Below are positions 34,600 through 46,840 of a stretch of DNA of 64,000 nucleotides, one piece after another. Source of the stretch: Alviniconcha marisindica (lineage: Eukaryota > Mollusca > Gastropoda > Provannidae); assembly GCA_018857735.1 (NCBI GenBank), contig JABMCL010003601.1, positions 207,501 through 271,500 on the forward strand, read 5' to 3'. Under the pieces are notes generated by a model that ran no database searches, had not been told where the DNA came from, and was given only the letters and a program-made list of their open reading frames with translations. The position numbers and the translations under genes are program-made. The stretch's first letter is position 1; each line of letters begins with the position of its first letter.

Positions 34600-36740
34600 T
34601 CATGTCATGGAGGCACCTCTCCATCAACCACTGGAATGTCATGGATGCACTCACCAGACCAAAACCCGAGTCTCTGGAACTCGAAAAGACTGGTTGTGAA
34701 CGCGGAGATCTTCTTGGCTGTCTCGGTGAGAGAAACTTGATAGTATGCTTTAGACAAGTCCATGGTGGTGAAGTACTTGGCCCTATTCATTGTTAGGGAC
34801 AGCTCTTTAATCTTTGGGAGAGTGTAATTTATTACTGTCTTTGGTGGTGTTAGCGTTTACCTTTTTGTAATCAACGCACATCTGCAAAGAACCCTTTTTT
34901 TCTTTTTCTTTTCTTTTTGCATGCTAACAACTGATGTGAGCATTCACCTTTCTGTAATCGACACACATTCACAAAGAACTTTTTTGTTTTTTTGGCATAC
35001 TAACAACTGATTGTGCAAGCATTCACCTTTCTGTAATCGACACAAATCCGCAAAAAAACGTTCTTTTTGCGTACTAACACTACGGGACTAGCATAAAGTG
35101 ATGTGGATAGTGTAATGATGATTGCATCCAGGAGCGACTGGATATTACACGCTGTCAAAGTTCTTGTAGGTCTTGTGGTGGGACAGGCATGGGTCTGTCA
35201 CGTATAGACAGTCCTGGCTTGATTTGTATGTTGTGTTCGATAGCTTCCTCTCCAATAACCAACCTCGCCTGGCAGAACGCACTGGCCTAGCCGAATAGTT
35301 GCTGGACAAAGTCAGCCTTCCAGACTGGGCTAGATTCAGCGATGCCACGTACGATGGGGTGGAGTCTACATCCCAGGCCCCCACAGTCCCAGCAGCGGCG
35401 GCCCTCAGAAGTTTCCCGAAGTGGCAGGCAGTCCCTGCTTCTGCCACCTCTAATCGTCATTGTCTCTTTTCTTCCTTTCCTGTTCATGCTGTCGCCTGAT
35501 GTAACCGCAAAGGTTGACTGGGCATAATAAACACCACGTTACTTACTTACTGTTCACGCTGCCCCACCTGCTGGGCTTTTGGAGCATTGATGCAGTCCCG
35601 GTAAACGTGACTTCTTCACGCTCAAAGCAGCGTCCCTTCTTCGGCTTCCGGTTTGGCTTACTGGTTGCGCGAGTGCTAGCATGAATGTGTTGAGCCTCCC
35701 ATGGGAGTTTGGGCAGGTGGTGTTGATTTCTCCTTCAGTATGACGGTTGACAGGTGTTGGGAATCCACACCCCATTGGAAGCATGACGTCGCTGCCTGCC
35801 AACACCTGTACTCCTGGTTGTACAGCAGAACGGAACCCCGGGTGCTAGCGGGATGCAAGCTCCCCCATTTTCACCGTCTAGGCCATGTAGTCCTTGATGT
35901 TGCCGATATGCTGGTCTCCCTTGTCAACCAATGGTGCCATAATTCTGGCGTTGGCTGATATCCACATAACAGGGGACACGGATGAAAGTGTGAGTTTTGC
36001 TGTGCCTGCCAACTTCAGTGTCGCCCCATGACCCAACTGAATCTCTTCGCCAGCCTCTTGAGCCATCACACTCACAGTCGCAAAATCCGTGATGACCGGC
36101 AGCTTAGCCACACCTGTCAGGGTCAGGTTTAGATAATACTGCGGATCCAAGTCCAGTCTCGCTATTCCCCATGTGATTTGGTCTACATCACCGCCATCTG
36201 AGCCCTTCATGTCCAGCAGTTCGTGCAGAAAACCTGCAGTGCCTGATCATGAGGGGACCATCCCTAAACTCCATTTGCAGCTGGGTCGCTGCTGTACAAA
36301 TGGCCGCCCAATCCCCTCGTTTCAAGCCCTCGAAGTTGTCCATGTCCTCACCAGTAAGACTGAGGAGCACCGCCTTACTGGTGTAACCGTCTTCTAATAA
36401 GAAGAGATTTGAGAGATCCCATTGTGAAGCAGATTTGCTGCAGTCGCACAGCGTGTTGCACGCTGGTCCAAAACAGGCAAGCCTGTTTCAGAATTCCATG
36501 GCAAGCAAGTGGTTATTGCACCCCTTTGAGAATGTGAAACACAACAGCCGCTGAAGTTCATTGTTGTCAAACTGCCCCCACACTTGCTCATCTTTCATAC
36601 AGCTGTACGTGACAGGCAGAAAGTTGGACAATGCCTGGTGTTTCTTGGAGTGAGCCTGACATATTTCGAGGTATTCTTCCTCTAGGGACTTCAGTACCCT
36701 GAAGAGAGTGTGGAGTAGGCCAGAATATAGCCACACATGC
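34600..36740 (-). pseudogene. Decayed LTR-retroelement pol-like remains
   Basis: On the minus strand, 34790-34605 encodes a reverse-transcriptase segment with FTTMDLSKAYYQV, the conserved FTxLDLxxxYxQI stretch of Ty3/Gypsy-type RT, followed by TAKKISAFTT. Upstream fragments in shifting frames (36210-35878, 35805-35554, 36736-36488) are interrupted by stops and look like parts of the same degraded polyprotein; I cannot assign them with confidence. A family-3 SINE-like tail has inserted at 35490-35550. No intact frame remains, so the element is dead. An LTR-like segment in the same orientation lies at 37566-37875. Confidence 0.6.
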
Positions 36741-37440
36741 TCGGTCCACTGCCAGGAATTACTTCCTTGTTCTAATTTCTGCCTTCCAGGTCCTTGAGGC
36801 AGGGAGGTGGACTCGGTCGCCCACCTCTTTCTTCCGATAGGCTACAGCAGTCTTGCCGTCACTTTGCGCATACAGTCAGCTCCCTTCCACTGTGTGCTGG
36901 AATGCCTACCACTGTGTCCTGGAATGACCAGAGTGAGTTCAGGGCTGCCAGCAGTTGCAGGTAATTACCTGGCAACTGTTCTGCTTCAGCGACCACTTTC
37001 CACGTGCAAGAGAGTAAGCTGTTGTACTCACATTGTGCAGAAATTTCTACATTATATATATATATATAACACATGTGCAACAAAAAATCTAAACTGTATG
37101 GGCTTCTGTTAAAAAAATGATTATGGTCAGCACTTTAAATGCAAAACAGGGCAGCTGCCTTTTGAAATTGAAGGCACCCGAATTCCATGAAAATGTCTGT
37201 GAATGAGCATAGCTGTCAGCGGACACTGCTAAGTACATATTTATACAGCTCCACAGACAGACCACGCAGTGGGGTACTGCGAATGCAGAAATTAAGGTCC
37301 CCTCTGTTGAGAACACAGAGCTGACAAATGTTCTCCCGTTAAAGCCTGAAGTAGGTCAGAATATAGCCACACATGCTCAGCCCACTGCCAGGAATTACTT
37401 CCATGTTCTAATTTCTGCCCTCCAGGTCCGTTCAACTTCA
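36720..37440. repeat. Dispersed duplicate inside retroelement region
   Basis: 'gaatatagccacacatgctc' to 'tctgccttccaggtcc' occurs at about 36722-36792 and again at about 37358-37428. A further fragment, 'ccctcgaagttgtcc...ctggtgtaaccgtcttct', occurs at 36326 and 38170. Multiple partial copies of one element are therefore present. Confidence 0.7.
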
Positions 37441-37509
37441 TGTTTTCCAACTTCTCTCCCCGCTTTTTATATACACACACACAAATACTTGCAGTTGCAT
37501 ACATACATG

Positions 37510-37875
37510 TGTAACCAAGTGTATTGTGTGTGTTCCGGGCCATGACCCTTTAACCCTTTTTTTGGAAGCATGAATGAAGAGTCACAAGTCAGAGGTTGCT
37601 ATAACATAACCTTTATTTACACCAACCAGGAAACGGTGTAGGCTCTCCCCTGAGATGAACACATGAACACAGGCCGCAACAGCAAACTAACAACCTGCCT
37701 CTGCAGGGACACTAGGGGGAAAGGGACACTGCTGGCCCAGCACACAAGTTTTAACACTTCAGATACTTGGGGCCATAAAACTCCCACCCAATCAAAAAAG
37801 AGAAAGATGACAGGAAAAAAGGTTAAAGGGTCATGGCCTGGAACACACACAATACATTCGGTTACACATGTTTGT
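37510..37875 (-). mobile_element. Solo-LTR-like segment with inverted end fragment
   Basis: Read on the minus strand from 37870, it starts TGTAACCGAATGTATTGTGT, has AAATAAAGG near its 3' part and ends GACTCTTCATTCATGC at 37566. The same order recurs on the plus strand at 55275-55755. A 50-bp copy of its start lies in opposite orientation at 37510-37560, giving an inverted repeat. Confidence 0.55.
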
Positions 37876-37879
37876 ACAC

Positions 37880-39490
37880 TTCTTCATTCACATTGCTTAT
37901 ATATTGTACACATATTCATTCACATTGCTTATATATACACTGAACTGAAGAAGTTTCTTTTGCCTGTTTCACAGACCTGTGAAACTATAACCCTTCTTAC
38001 CATCGGAAACTGCATGAGAGTCGCCCACAAGACCTTGTGTAGATGCATCATTTCCCCGTTTTTCCCCATTTGCAATGTTCAGGGCCTTGAATATATTGAG
38101 CCTATCCATTGAGCACAGCGAGTTCAAAAGAAAAGAGAACGTGAAATTAACATGCAAGTACTCATCAAGCCCTCGAAGTTGTCCCACGTCCTCACCAATA
38201 AGACAGGAGTGCCGTCATACTGGTGTAACCGTCTTCTGATAAGGCATAGTTCCTACTGCAACCCCAAGAACCGTTTTCTTCAACCGTTCAGCATGGACAG
38301 CGTGCTCACACGTAGCCTACCAGTTGGAACAAAAATTAGGCTATGCCACGCTATCAGTTACGAACGTTAGTAGAAAGTTTATTCACTTGGTCTCAGCCCA
38401 CAGTACAAAAAGCACAAGCCAGAGACTGGAAACTGGCACTCACCTGGAACCGTGTGTTGACATTAGTTCCAGTAGGTAGTGGCAGCCAAGTTTTTGTTTC
38501 AGGTGCACATTAGTGATAATAAAATTTCCAAATAGATGCTTTAGAAACGAACACAACACACACAAAATTACTGCCCTATCTTTATTTATTTTTAAAGTTA
38601 CGGACATTTGAGTTCGCTGACTAATCTTATTGCTGCCGCCATGGCACGGAAGGCTGATTTTGGAGGATCCAGTCATACAAACTACCCAACTGATTTGCCC
38701 TGAATCTTTTTAAACAGACTGCATAGTATATAAGGAAACAGGACAGCAACATCAAGCCCGTCACCAAGAACGTTGTACAAGATATGAAGCAGTCAAATTG
38801 CTGTTTCATGCAATTTGGGTCATGGTAAAGTTGCATAATAGCCCATATTTGAGAGTTCAGATTTCAGAAGCTAGAGAGAAGAATCCTGAAATAGCATCTT
38901 TCAGACATTGCGTTGCACATATAGATTAACCCCAAATTTTGTCAAGGTGATAGATTGATTCAGATACACTCAGTAAAGGACTAACTTTGCTTAAATTTCC
39001 AAAATCTCCAACAACGGAGTAAAAAGTCTCAAAATCAACTGAGAACATTGTAACTTTTGAATGGACAGTGAGATCAACTTAAGATTTGGAGACAATTTAA
39101 TGGCAGTAATTGTCTAGAGAATATGATAGATTTGGACTTTTGTGTGAAAATTTAAACTAATGGACGTTAAGGGTGCAGGCTGAAACAGTATTTAAAAAGG
39201 TTTATAACTTGTTATCTACTGTTTACTTTTTACTCAAATGTGGAGACTAAATTGCCTGTGTACAGGAGTAACAAATAAATAAATAAATAATAAGTAATAT
39301 GCAAAATTTATTTCTGAAATATTACAGCAAAGAATAAAAAATATTATCAGCAGAATAACAGAAACCATTATCGGTCCTTACCACAGGTTTGAAAATAATT
39401 ATGCACCATCAAACTCAAACCACAGTTTTACAATCAACAATAAATTGTGTTGAATGAGAAGCATAAAGTCATTAAGCATATACACTAACC
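37880..39490. other. intergenic, no gene seen
   Basis: Contains one more fragment of the 36.3-kb element (38160-38245); otherwise ordinary AT-rich sequence. Confidence 0.5.
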
Positions 39491-40023
39491 ACTTCAGTTG
39501 TCGACAAAGAGGGCCCTGAAATGTGTGTACTTCATCAGAAGCACCGTCATGTCCTGAACATGCCATGTTCGTCCAGACGATGAAATAGGCGCCAGGCTGA
39601 TGTCGTTTCCATTTGAAAAAACAAAGTTTCTGTGCACTGTGCATCTGTCTGGCACCTTTGGCCATGCAAATGCAGTCGGCTTACTGGTGCACCGTTCCAT
39701 AAAGTTGACGATTCCTTCTTCGGATGATAGAACATCAACATCTTCTCCAGCGAAGCAGTCATTGTCATAGTGTACTGCAACAAACTCTGACGGCGTTAAA
39801 AAGCTGTACTTCTTGAAGGAAGATGAATCGGAACTTGAAGGCTGAGGTGGGGAAGGGCTTTGGCGACGTTCCTGTGCTGCCTCTGGGGAAGACGGACATG
39901 GCAGTCGCCGACATTTTTCTTGCCAGTCCAGCCGGGCTTGCTGCACAGCGCAGGAATCGCTTTCGTCCGCGACCAGCAGGGTTAAGGACAGGAAGAGAGG
40001 CATTGGCAGCCGCATCAGCAGCA

Positions 40024-41232
40024 GCTGGGACGCTCACGGACACAGCAGCTTCAGGTGGAGTGGTGGCGGCCGCAGCAGCTGGGACGCTCACGGACACAGC
40101 AGCTTCAGGTGGAGTGGTGGCGGCAGCAGCTGGGACGCTCACGGACACAGCAGCTTCAGGTGGAGTGGTGGCGGCAGCAGCTGGGACGCTCACGGACACA
40201 GCAGCTTCAGGTGGAGTGGTGGCGGCAGCAGCTGGGACGCTCACGGACACAGCAGCTTCAGGTGGAGTGGTGGCGGCCGCAGCAGCTGGGACGCTCACGG
40301 ACACAGCAGCTTCAGGTGGAGTGGTGGCGGCCGCAGCAGCTGGGACGCTCACGGACACAGCAGCTTCAGGTGGAGTGGTGGCGGGCAGCAGCTGGGACGC
40401 TCACGGACACAGCAGCTTCAGGTGGAGTGGTGGCGGCAGCAGCTGGGACGTTCACGGACACAGCAGCTTCAGGTGGAGTGGTGGCGGCAGCAGCTGGGAC
40501 GCTCACGGACACAGCAGCTTCAGGTGGAGTGGTGGCGGCCGCAGCAGCTGGGACGCTCACGGACACAGCAGCTTCAGGTGGAGTGGTGGCGGCCGCAGCA
40601 GCTGGGACGCTCACGGACACAGCAGCTTCAGGTGGAGTGGTGGCGGCCGCAGCAGCTGGGACGCTCACGGACACAGCAGCTTCAGGTGGAGTGGTGGCGG
40701 CAGCAGCTGGGACGCTCACGGACACAGCAGCTTCAGGTGGAGTGGTGGCGGCCGCAGCAGCTGGGACGCTCACGGACACAGCAGCTTCAGGTGGAGTGGT
40801 GGCGGCAGCAGCTGGGACGCTCACGGACACAGCAGCTTCAGGTGGAGTGGTGGCGGCAGCAGCTGGGACGCTCACGGACACAGCAGCTTCAGGTGGAGTG
40901 GTGGCGGCCGCAGCAGCTGGGACGCTCACGGACACAGCAGCTTCAGGTGGAGTGGTGGCGGCAGCAGCTGGGACGCTCACGGACACAGCAGCTTCAGGTG
41001 GAGTGGTGGCGGCAGCAGCTGGGACGCTCACGGACACAGCAGCTTCAGGTGGAGTGGTGGCGGCAGCAGCTGGGACGTTCACGGACACAGCAGCTTCAGG
41101 TGGAGTGGTGGCGGCAGCAGCTGGGACGTTCACGGACACAGCAGCTTCAGGTGGAGTGGTGGCGGCAGCAGCTGGGACGTTCACGGACACAGCAGCTTCA
41201 GGTGGAGTGGTGGCGGCAGCAGCTGGGACGTT
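40024..41232 (-). repeat. 45/48-bp GC-rich minisatellite inside transposon-like gene
   Basis: About 26 units of GCTGGGACGCTCACGGACAC, AGCAGCTTCAGGTGGAGTGG and TGGCGGC(CGCA)GCA. Minus-strand reading gives PAAA(A)TTPPEAAVSVSV repeats. Lengths alternate between 45 and 48, so the frame is kept; one 46-bp unit near 40380-40390 breaks it. Confidence 0.95.
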
Positions 41233-42064
41233 GGCAGCACGATCAGCAAGGAAGCTCTTCAGTCTGGCTACCAGCTCCTGAACTTTACCTCCTACCCGTA
41301 GGAGAGGTGATTTGTTGGACAGTACAATCTTGCGATGCTGTAGTTCAGCTCTCAGTGCGACAATCTGGTCTGTCCGCTTCTTGTACGTGAAAAGAAGACG
41401 GCTGACATCAGCTGCTTTTTGGCAGGGTCCCCTGTGGCGTCGCATCAGGGCAACGATTTCGTTGATCTTGTTGCTTTTCTTTACCTGAACAGCTTCTTTT
41501 TTCTGGTGGTTTTGCTCCAGATCAGTTCGTCTCCTGGCAACACAGTCTTTTTCTTCCAGCGAGTGTTTCTGTCGCAGTAGTGGGGCCTTCTCTGTTCTCA
41601 GCAGACCGATTGAGCAGACATTTTTGCTCCTCTTCATCGTTGCTGCTGAACCACAAGGAGATTGGTTTGTTCCGCTTCATCGTCTGCACGGTACTGTGAT
41701 GATGAAGAGAAGCGTAGCGTCGCTTGAAAATGCTGAAATCCAAGTCTCCGAATGCCTGTTCACCAACCAGGTTTTGTCAGCTTGCAGTGTTTCATTCTCT
41801 GCCGAAGCTCGGGATCCGTCACATGATAGTAGCGCCCTCCTTCCAAGAAGTCTTTCAGCAGGTTGTTGGTGGTGATGACGACCTCTTTGCTGATCTTCCA
41901 CAAAGCTGCCATCACCTTGGCTTGCCTGTCGACGCTGATGCTCAGCAAAGCTTGAAACATATCTGGGTCAGGCATGAAGCGCTTGCCAAACAGGGGATCA
42001 TATTCCTGGCTGAAGGCATCTGCAGGGTTTGCAGCCCATCTCTGGAAATGTTGAAGCAGTTGGT

Positions 42065-42250
42065 TGACATAAATGCATTACAATGGAGGAGAGGCACAGA
42101 CGACTCATTCTGAAGCATCTCCTTCCTCTCAATTATTACAATGGAGGAGTGGCACAGACGACTCAGTCTGAAGCATCTCCTTCCTCTCAATTATTACAAT
42201 GGAGGAGCGGCACAGACGACTCAGTCTGAAGCATCTCCTTCCTCTCAATG
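42065..42250. repeat. 59-bp triplication
   Basis: Three tandem copies of 'acaatggaggag.ggcacag', 'acgactca.tctgaagcatc' and 'tccttcctctcaat' interrupt the transposon-like coding series. Because 59 is not a multiple of three, each copy shifts the frame. Confidence 0.9.
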
Positions 42251-43149
42251 TTGAACTGCCGACTGAAGGATTTCATGACACTCGCCTGGTCTGTCATGGT
42301 GCCGCATAGCGCTGACAGCATTGCCACAAAGTTCTGCTGGGCATCGTCCTGACCAACAACTTCTGACAGCTCCTGCAGCATCGTGAAGCTCATGTCGACA
42401 TGGGTTGTTGTATTTTCCACGCTTGCTGGAGTGAAGCCTGCACTAAAGACATGACCGTCAATGTTCACTTGGTGGCCGATGCATTTTTTACCAGATCTGG
42501 AGGTGCCATCTAAGTGCAGGTCCCATGCATCTCCCTCAAGCAGGGCCTCAGACAGCTGCATCTTTGATAGAACCTGTCTTCAAAATGAAGAGCAGAGCGT
42601 GTAGAGGGCAGATCTGAATTTGGAGCAGTGGCATGAAATACGTGGCTAGCTACAGCTTGTATCACTGCCCCACATCTTCTAGGAGCAACTTCACATTCCC
42701 CAACGAGCATCATGACACAGGTGATTGCTTCAGACTTGAAGTGACCTTTGTCATCTTTCAGTCTCAGGATAGGGAATTCATCCGGGGCAGCTGGATTTGG
42801 TACTTCTGGCTATGGGTCTGGGTGCTGTTGTTTCAGCTGTTTACACCGTCCAATAGCTAGCTTCAAGCAGCATTTCACTGCTGTGTTGTATTTCAGCTTA
42901 AGTTCAGAAAGTTCGTTCAGCAAGAAAAGACAATTTACGCATCCAGTCAAATTTTTGAGGGGAGGGGGCAGTGATAGAAGATTGAGACGACTAAATTCTA
43001 GCACTATTCAGTCCCAAAGGCAGTATGGGCTGCATGAAACAAGAGAATTGTCTCTTTGCTGGTAATTTTTTTGTGAGTGAAAAATCTGAATGCATGTCAG
43101 TTTTTAACATGGACATGCTTTTAACAGATATTGTGTATCGACAAAATGT

Positions 43150-43212
43150 GTAACGCCCTGAGATAACCGTAACGGTTGATTGGGCGTAAAACACCAAATT
43201 GCTTACTTACTT
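43150..43212 (+). repeat. Family-3 hairpin-tail element
   Basis: 'gccctgagataaccgtaacg' then 'gttgattgggcgtaaaacac' and a CTTA tetranucleotide tail. Confidence 0.8.
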
Positions 43213-43949
43213 GTGAGTGAAAAATCGCATACGTACGTGTTGCAGGAGGCCACGGAAGTAAGTCTGCTGGCAAGTCTTTGCCTCTGTGGCCAGTAGTGGC
43301 AGGAAACTGACGTCAGCTGAGTAGGATGGTGACGCGAATCTCTCCTTGTGGTACTTTCAGACTGCTGAGTCTGTGCATCAAAGTTGCTATGTTTGGTGTC
43401 AAAGATAGTTATTTCTGTCTATAATAAGGTATGGGTAATTTTGCACCCACAACATACAGCGCGCAAGGTTCCTTCTTTGATAGTCAGATCTTGTCAGTCA
43501 CTCAGCTCCTTCAAGCGTAAACTTCGTGCACACCTTGAAGGTAGTTACACAGGATGGACTGTGACATAATACTCTGCCCAATCCTTCTGACTGCTTGTGA
43601 TAGTTGACAGATTTTGGCAAGTGAGTAGTCGCTTAGGTACTGGGTGCTTACGGCAAGTCTGCAGGCATAAGTGAAACCGAAAGGCATATATATCTGTCCC
43701 TGTGTATGTAAACTGCAGGAAGGTTGTTTGCATAATTGCTGTTCATCCACTGACAGAAGTGCATCAGCTTATTCGGCCAAAAAATCAAGGTGCACATAAG
43801 GCCCAAAGGGATGCCGATTTTAAGCAGACAAAACAATACAACCATGTATGAGTGTGTGTTTTGTGTGTGTGTGTGTGTGTGTGAGCATTCGCGTGTGTGT
43901 GTGCACTTCGGTGTTGTATGTGTTGAATTTTGAAAATATTTACATTTTA

Positions 43950-44018
43950 AAGAATGTGTAAGCGCTTAGGGCCTGTGTGGTTAGGCACTCTAAGTATCCA
44001 TTATTATTATTACAACAC
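43950..44018 (+). repeat. Family-4 element with (ATT)n tail
   Basis: 'gtaagcgcttagggcctgtg' and 'tggttaggcactctaagtat' followed by ATT repeats; reverse orientation relative to 5757 and 6963. Confidence 0.75.
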
Positions 44019-44019
44019 A

Positions 44020-46035
44020 AAGCCTGTGCTTCAGTTGGATCAAATCTGATGTCTGGTACATGTTAAGTACTACACAAGCATAAATTTGTTTCGGACAGGA
44101 GTGGAATTGTAACAATGACCAAACAAACAGATTTATTCCTTTTATTCTCATTTTCATCTGGCACAAAATCTTTTGATCAGTGTACGATTTAAAAATTATT
44201 TGAAGCCCTGGATGTTGCCATTTATCAGTTTCTTAATTGCAGATTTTCCTACTGGTCCCTATTTCGATAATTAATAAAGTCATTTCAAACACAATACTGT
44301 AATTTTGACTGTGTGAACATAACTATGTACATAACATTTGTGATCTCATAGAGACCAAACACCATTTGAACTCAAACAATGGATGGTAAAATAGCATAAT
44401 TTCTAAGAACAAAAAACATTCTCATCATTGGTTCCTAAGCAAAGCACCAAGATTGTGAAAAATGACCAGGGAGTGGTTTACAGATCTGTTATAAAATACA
44501 AATATCTGTATGTCAAAATGATTAACATTATAATTTATATTTTATAATGGAGAGACTAGAACTGTTTCTGACTCAAATCTGGAATGTTTAAAGCTTAATT
44601 ATTCATATGCCCTCATTTGACCCTCCAGCATATGCACATAACACAGATGAACAACCAAACAGTGCTGTAAGTACTCCGCCAGTGGATATTCAAAATGTGC
44701 TATAAAAAGCCAGTCACTCATTCAGAATCACATTCAGACAAGAGTGCAGTGAGTCTGCTCGAGAGCGGAGAATAGCACTATATAAAAGCGATCAACAAAA
44801 AAGTCCTTTGACCAAATGAAAACTGGAATGCTATTGCTAAAAAATGAAAGACCACACACATAACAATCTAACAGAAAATTGCAAAGCTGTTTAGGGGTTC
44901 ATAAATTCCTAATTTGCTCTCTTGTGATTCTAATCATTCAAGCAAATGGAATGTTTCATAATCCTTTTAAAAACTGTTTAACAGCAAGATTTGAAAGTCA
45001 ATCAACCTTTGGTTTCTGCATTGATAGGTATAGTATGAACAACTAGCAGTTGAACAAATTTGCTGATCATTTTAATGGTTGAAGTTTGTACATTTCAAAA
45101 GTACAATAATCATTTCTAGATGCGTATGGTGAGGTGGGTGACACTGGTAGGGGTGGACTGAAAGAACTGCATGTTGTCATTTTTTTTATTTCATCATATT
45201 GCTAACTGGGGATTTTAAACATTATTAAAGCTTTCATGGGGGATAAATGTATATATAATAATACTTTTGATACTGTGATGTTTCTTTCATAAAACCATCT
45301 AAACAACAATTTCAAGAATTCTTAGCACTCTACAAGTTCTACAAAGCAGTTCATCATCAAATGTAAAATTTCAAAACACACATCAATAAATTAAATATAA
45401 ATTAGCATAAAATATAAAAATTATATCTCTTATTCAAAATTATCATCCATGAAGGTAAAAAAATAAAGCCACCTGAACAAAAATTTCAAGAGCTCTTAGC
45501 ACTCTACAAGTTCTACAAAGCAGTTCATCATCAAATGTAAAATTTCAAAATGCACATAAAAAAATTAAATGTGAATGAAATGAGCATAAAATATATATAT
45601 ATATGTCCCTTGTTCAAAATTATTATCCATGGAGGATATTTAATCCCCCCCCCCCCTCACCCCACTATGCACAGTGGATGTTTCAGTAGGTGTTACTAGT
45701 ATTACTGTTAGGTTTGGGCTTTCCTGCTTGTACAGTTTTTGTTTGCCTTTTTGTTGTTGTTGTTTTTATCCAATTACCATCTTACAATAGTTACTTACTA
45801 CTTTTCTTGTACAGTGTTTGTGATGGGTTAAATGGGAGAGAAAAAAGAAGAAAAAAAGAAGAAGAAAACAAACAAAAAACATTACTAAACTTAAGAAAGT
45901 ATTATACAAAGTTCTTTCATTGAATCAGTTCATTACGTTGTTTACAGCTGAGCTTTTCAGTAAATTGGTTCGGTACTGAAGTTGAGGTAAACCGAGTTTC
46001 TTGGATTTTTCTCTGCGTGTGTGTGTTTGCACGTG
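44020..46035. other. intergenic AT-rich region with a 175-bp tandem duplication
   Basis: No gene seen. About 45240-45425 and 45430-45615 are two copies of a 175-bp unit ('cttagcactctacaagttct', 'acaaagcagttcatcatcaa'). A poly-C run lies at 45646-45656. Confidence 0.6.
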
Positions 46036-46044
46036 CACGCATTT

Positions 46045-46840
46045 TTCTGAAAAGGAAGTCTTCGTTCTTTCAACAGTGGTCAAAGAGAGTCTTTGACTCT
46101 TTCATCGGCAGTCAAAAAAGTCTTCACTCTTTCATCAGGGGTCAAAGAGAGTCTTCATCCTCTCATCAGGGGTCAAAGAAAGTCTTCACTCTTTCATCAG
46201 GGGTCAAAGAAAGTCAGTCTTTGACTCTTTCATCAGTGGTCAAAACATTTTCCACTCTTTCATCAATGGTCAGAATCTGCATCCTTTCATCAGTGATCAA
46301 AGAAAGTCTTGACTCTTTCATCAGTGGTCAGAGAAAGTCTTGACTCTTTCATCAGTAGTCAAAAAAAGTCTTTGACTCTTTCATCAGTGGTAGTCTTTGA
46401 CTCATCAGCTGTCAATTTTTTTTCTCTCCACTCTTTCATCTGTGCTGAAACAGTCTTAACCCTTTCATCAGCGGTCAAAAAAGGTCTTCATTCTTTCATC
46501 AGCAGTCAAAGAGTCTTCATCATTTCATCAGGGGTCAAAGAAAGTCTTCATTCTTTCATCAGTGGTAAAAAAAAGTCTTCATTCTTTCATCAGTTGTCAA
46601 AGAAAGCTTCACTCATTCATCAGCAGTCAAAGAAAGTGTTCATTCTTTCATCAGCAGTCAAAGAAAGTCTTCATCCCTTCATCAGTGGTCAAAGAAAGTC
46701 TTCATCCTTTCACCAGTGGTCAAAAAAGTATTTTTTTCATCACGGTCAAAGAAAATTTCACTCTTTCATCAGCAGTCAAAGAAAGTCTTCATTCTTTCAT
46801 CAGTGGTCAAAGAAAGTCTTCATTCTTTCATCAGCAGTCA
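46045..46840 (-). repeat. 31-bp minisatellite from FDFT1 stop into 3' flank
   Basis: About 25 units; on the coding (minus) strand each reads GACTTTCTTTGACTGCTGAT plus GAAAGAATGAA, with variants. The FDFT1 stop TGA at 46838-46840 lies in the first unit, and the same TTTCTTTGA recurs in almost every later unit. Confidence 0.9.

Larger units (their letters stand above)
39494..42713 (-). pseudogene. Frameshifted transposon-like gene with minisatellite linker
   Basis: Minus-strand fragments in different frames form one colinear protein-like series: 42713-42550, 42561-42187 (with LHLDGTSRSGKK and MTDQASVMKSF), 42100-41990 (LHCNAF), 41975-41765, 41760-41600 (GEQAFGDLDFSIFKRR), 41637-41230 (coiled-coil-like, RTDQIVALRAELQHRK), a 45/48-bp minisatellite, and 40015-39494 (a compact C-terminal domain with FVAVHYDNDCFAG). 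I remember similar layouts in multicopy, transposon-like proteins of molluscs and cnidarians; that family assignment is from memory. Frame breaks occur near 42570, within a 59-bp triplication at 42065-42250, near 41785 (one extra A), near 41620 and near 40385. It is therefore probably dead, although some breaks could be consensus errors. No terminal repeats were found. Confidence 0.6.

Noticed and set aside
39823..41301. Long plus-strand open frames (492, 408 and 322 aa)
   Set aside because: They are antisense or alternative-frame readings of the 45/48-bp minisatellite; the minus-strand reading connects to protein-like flanks.
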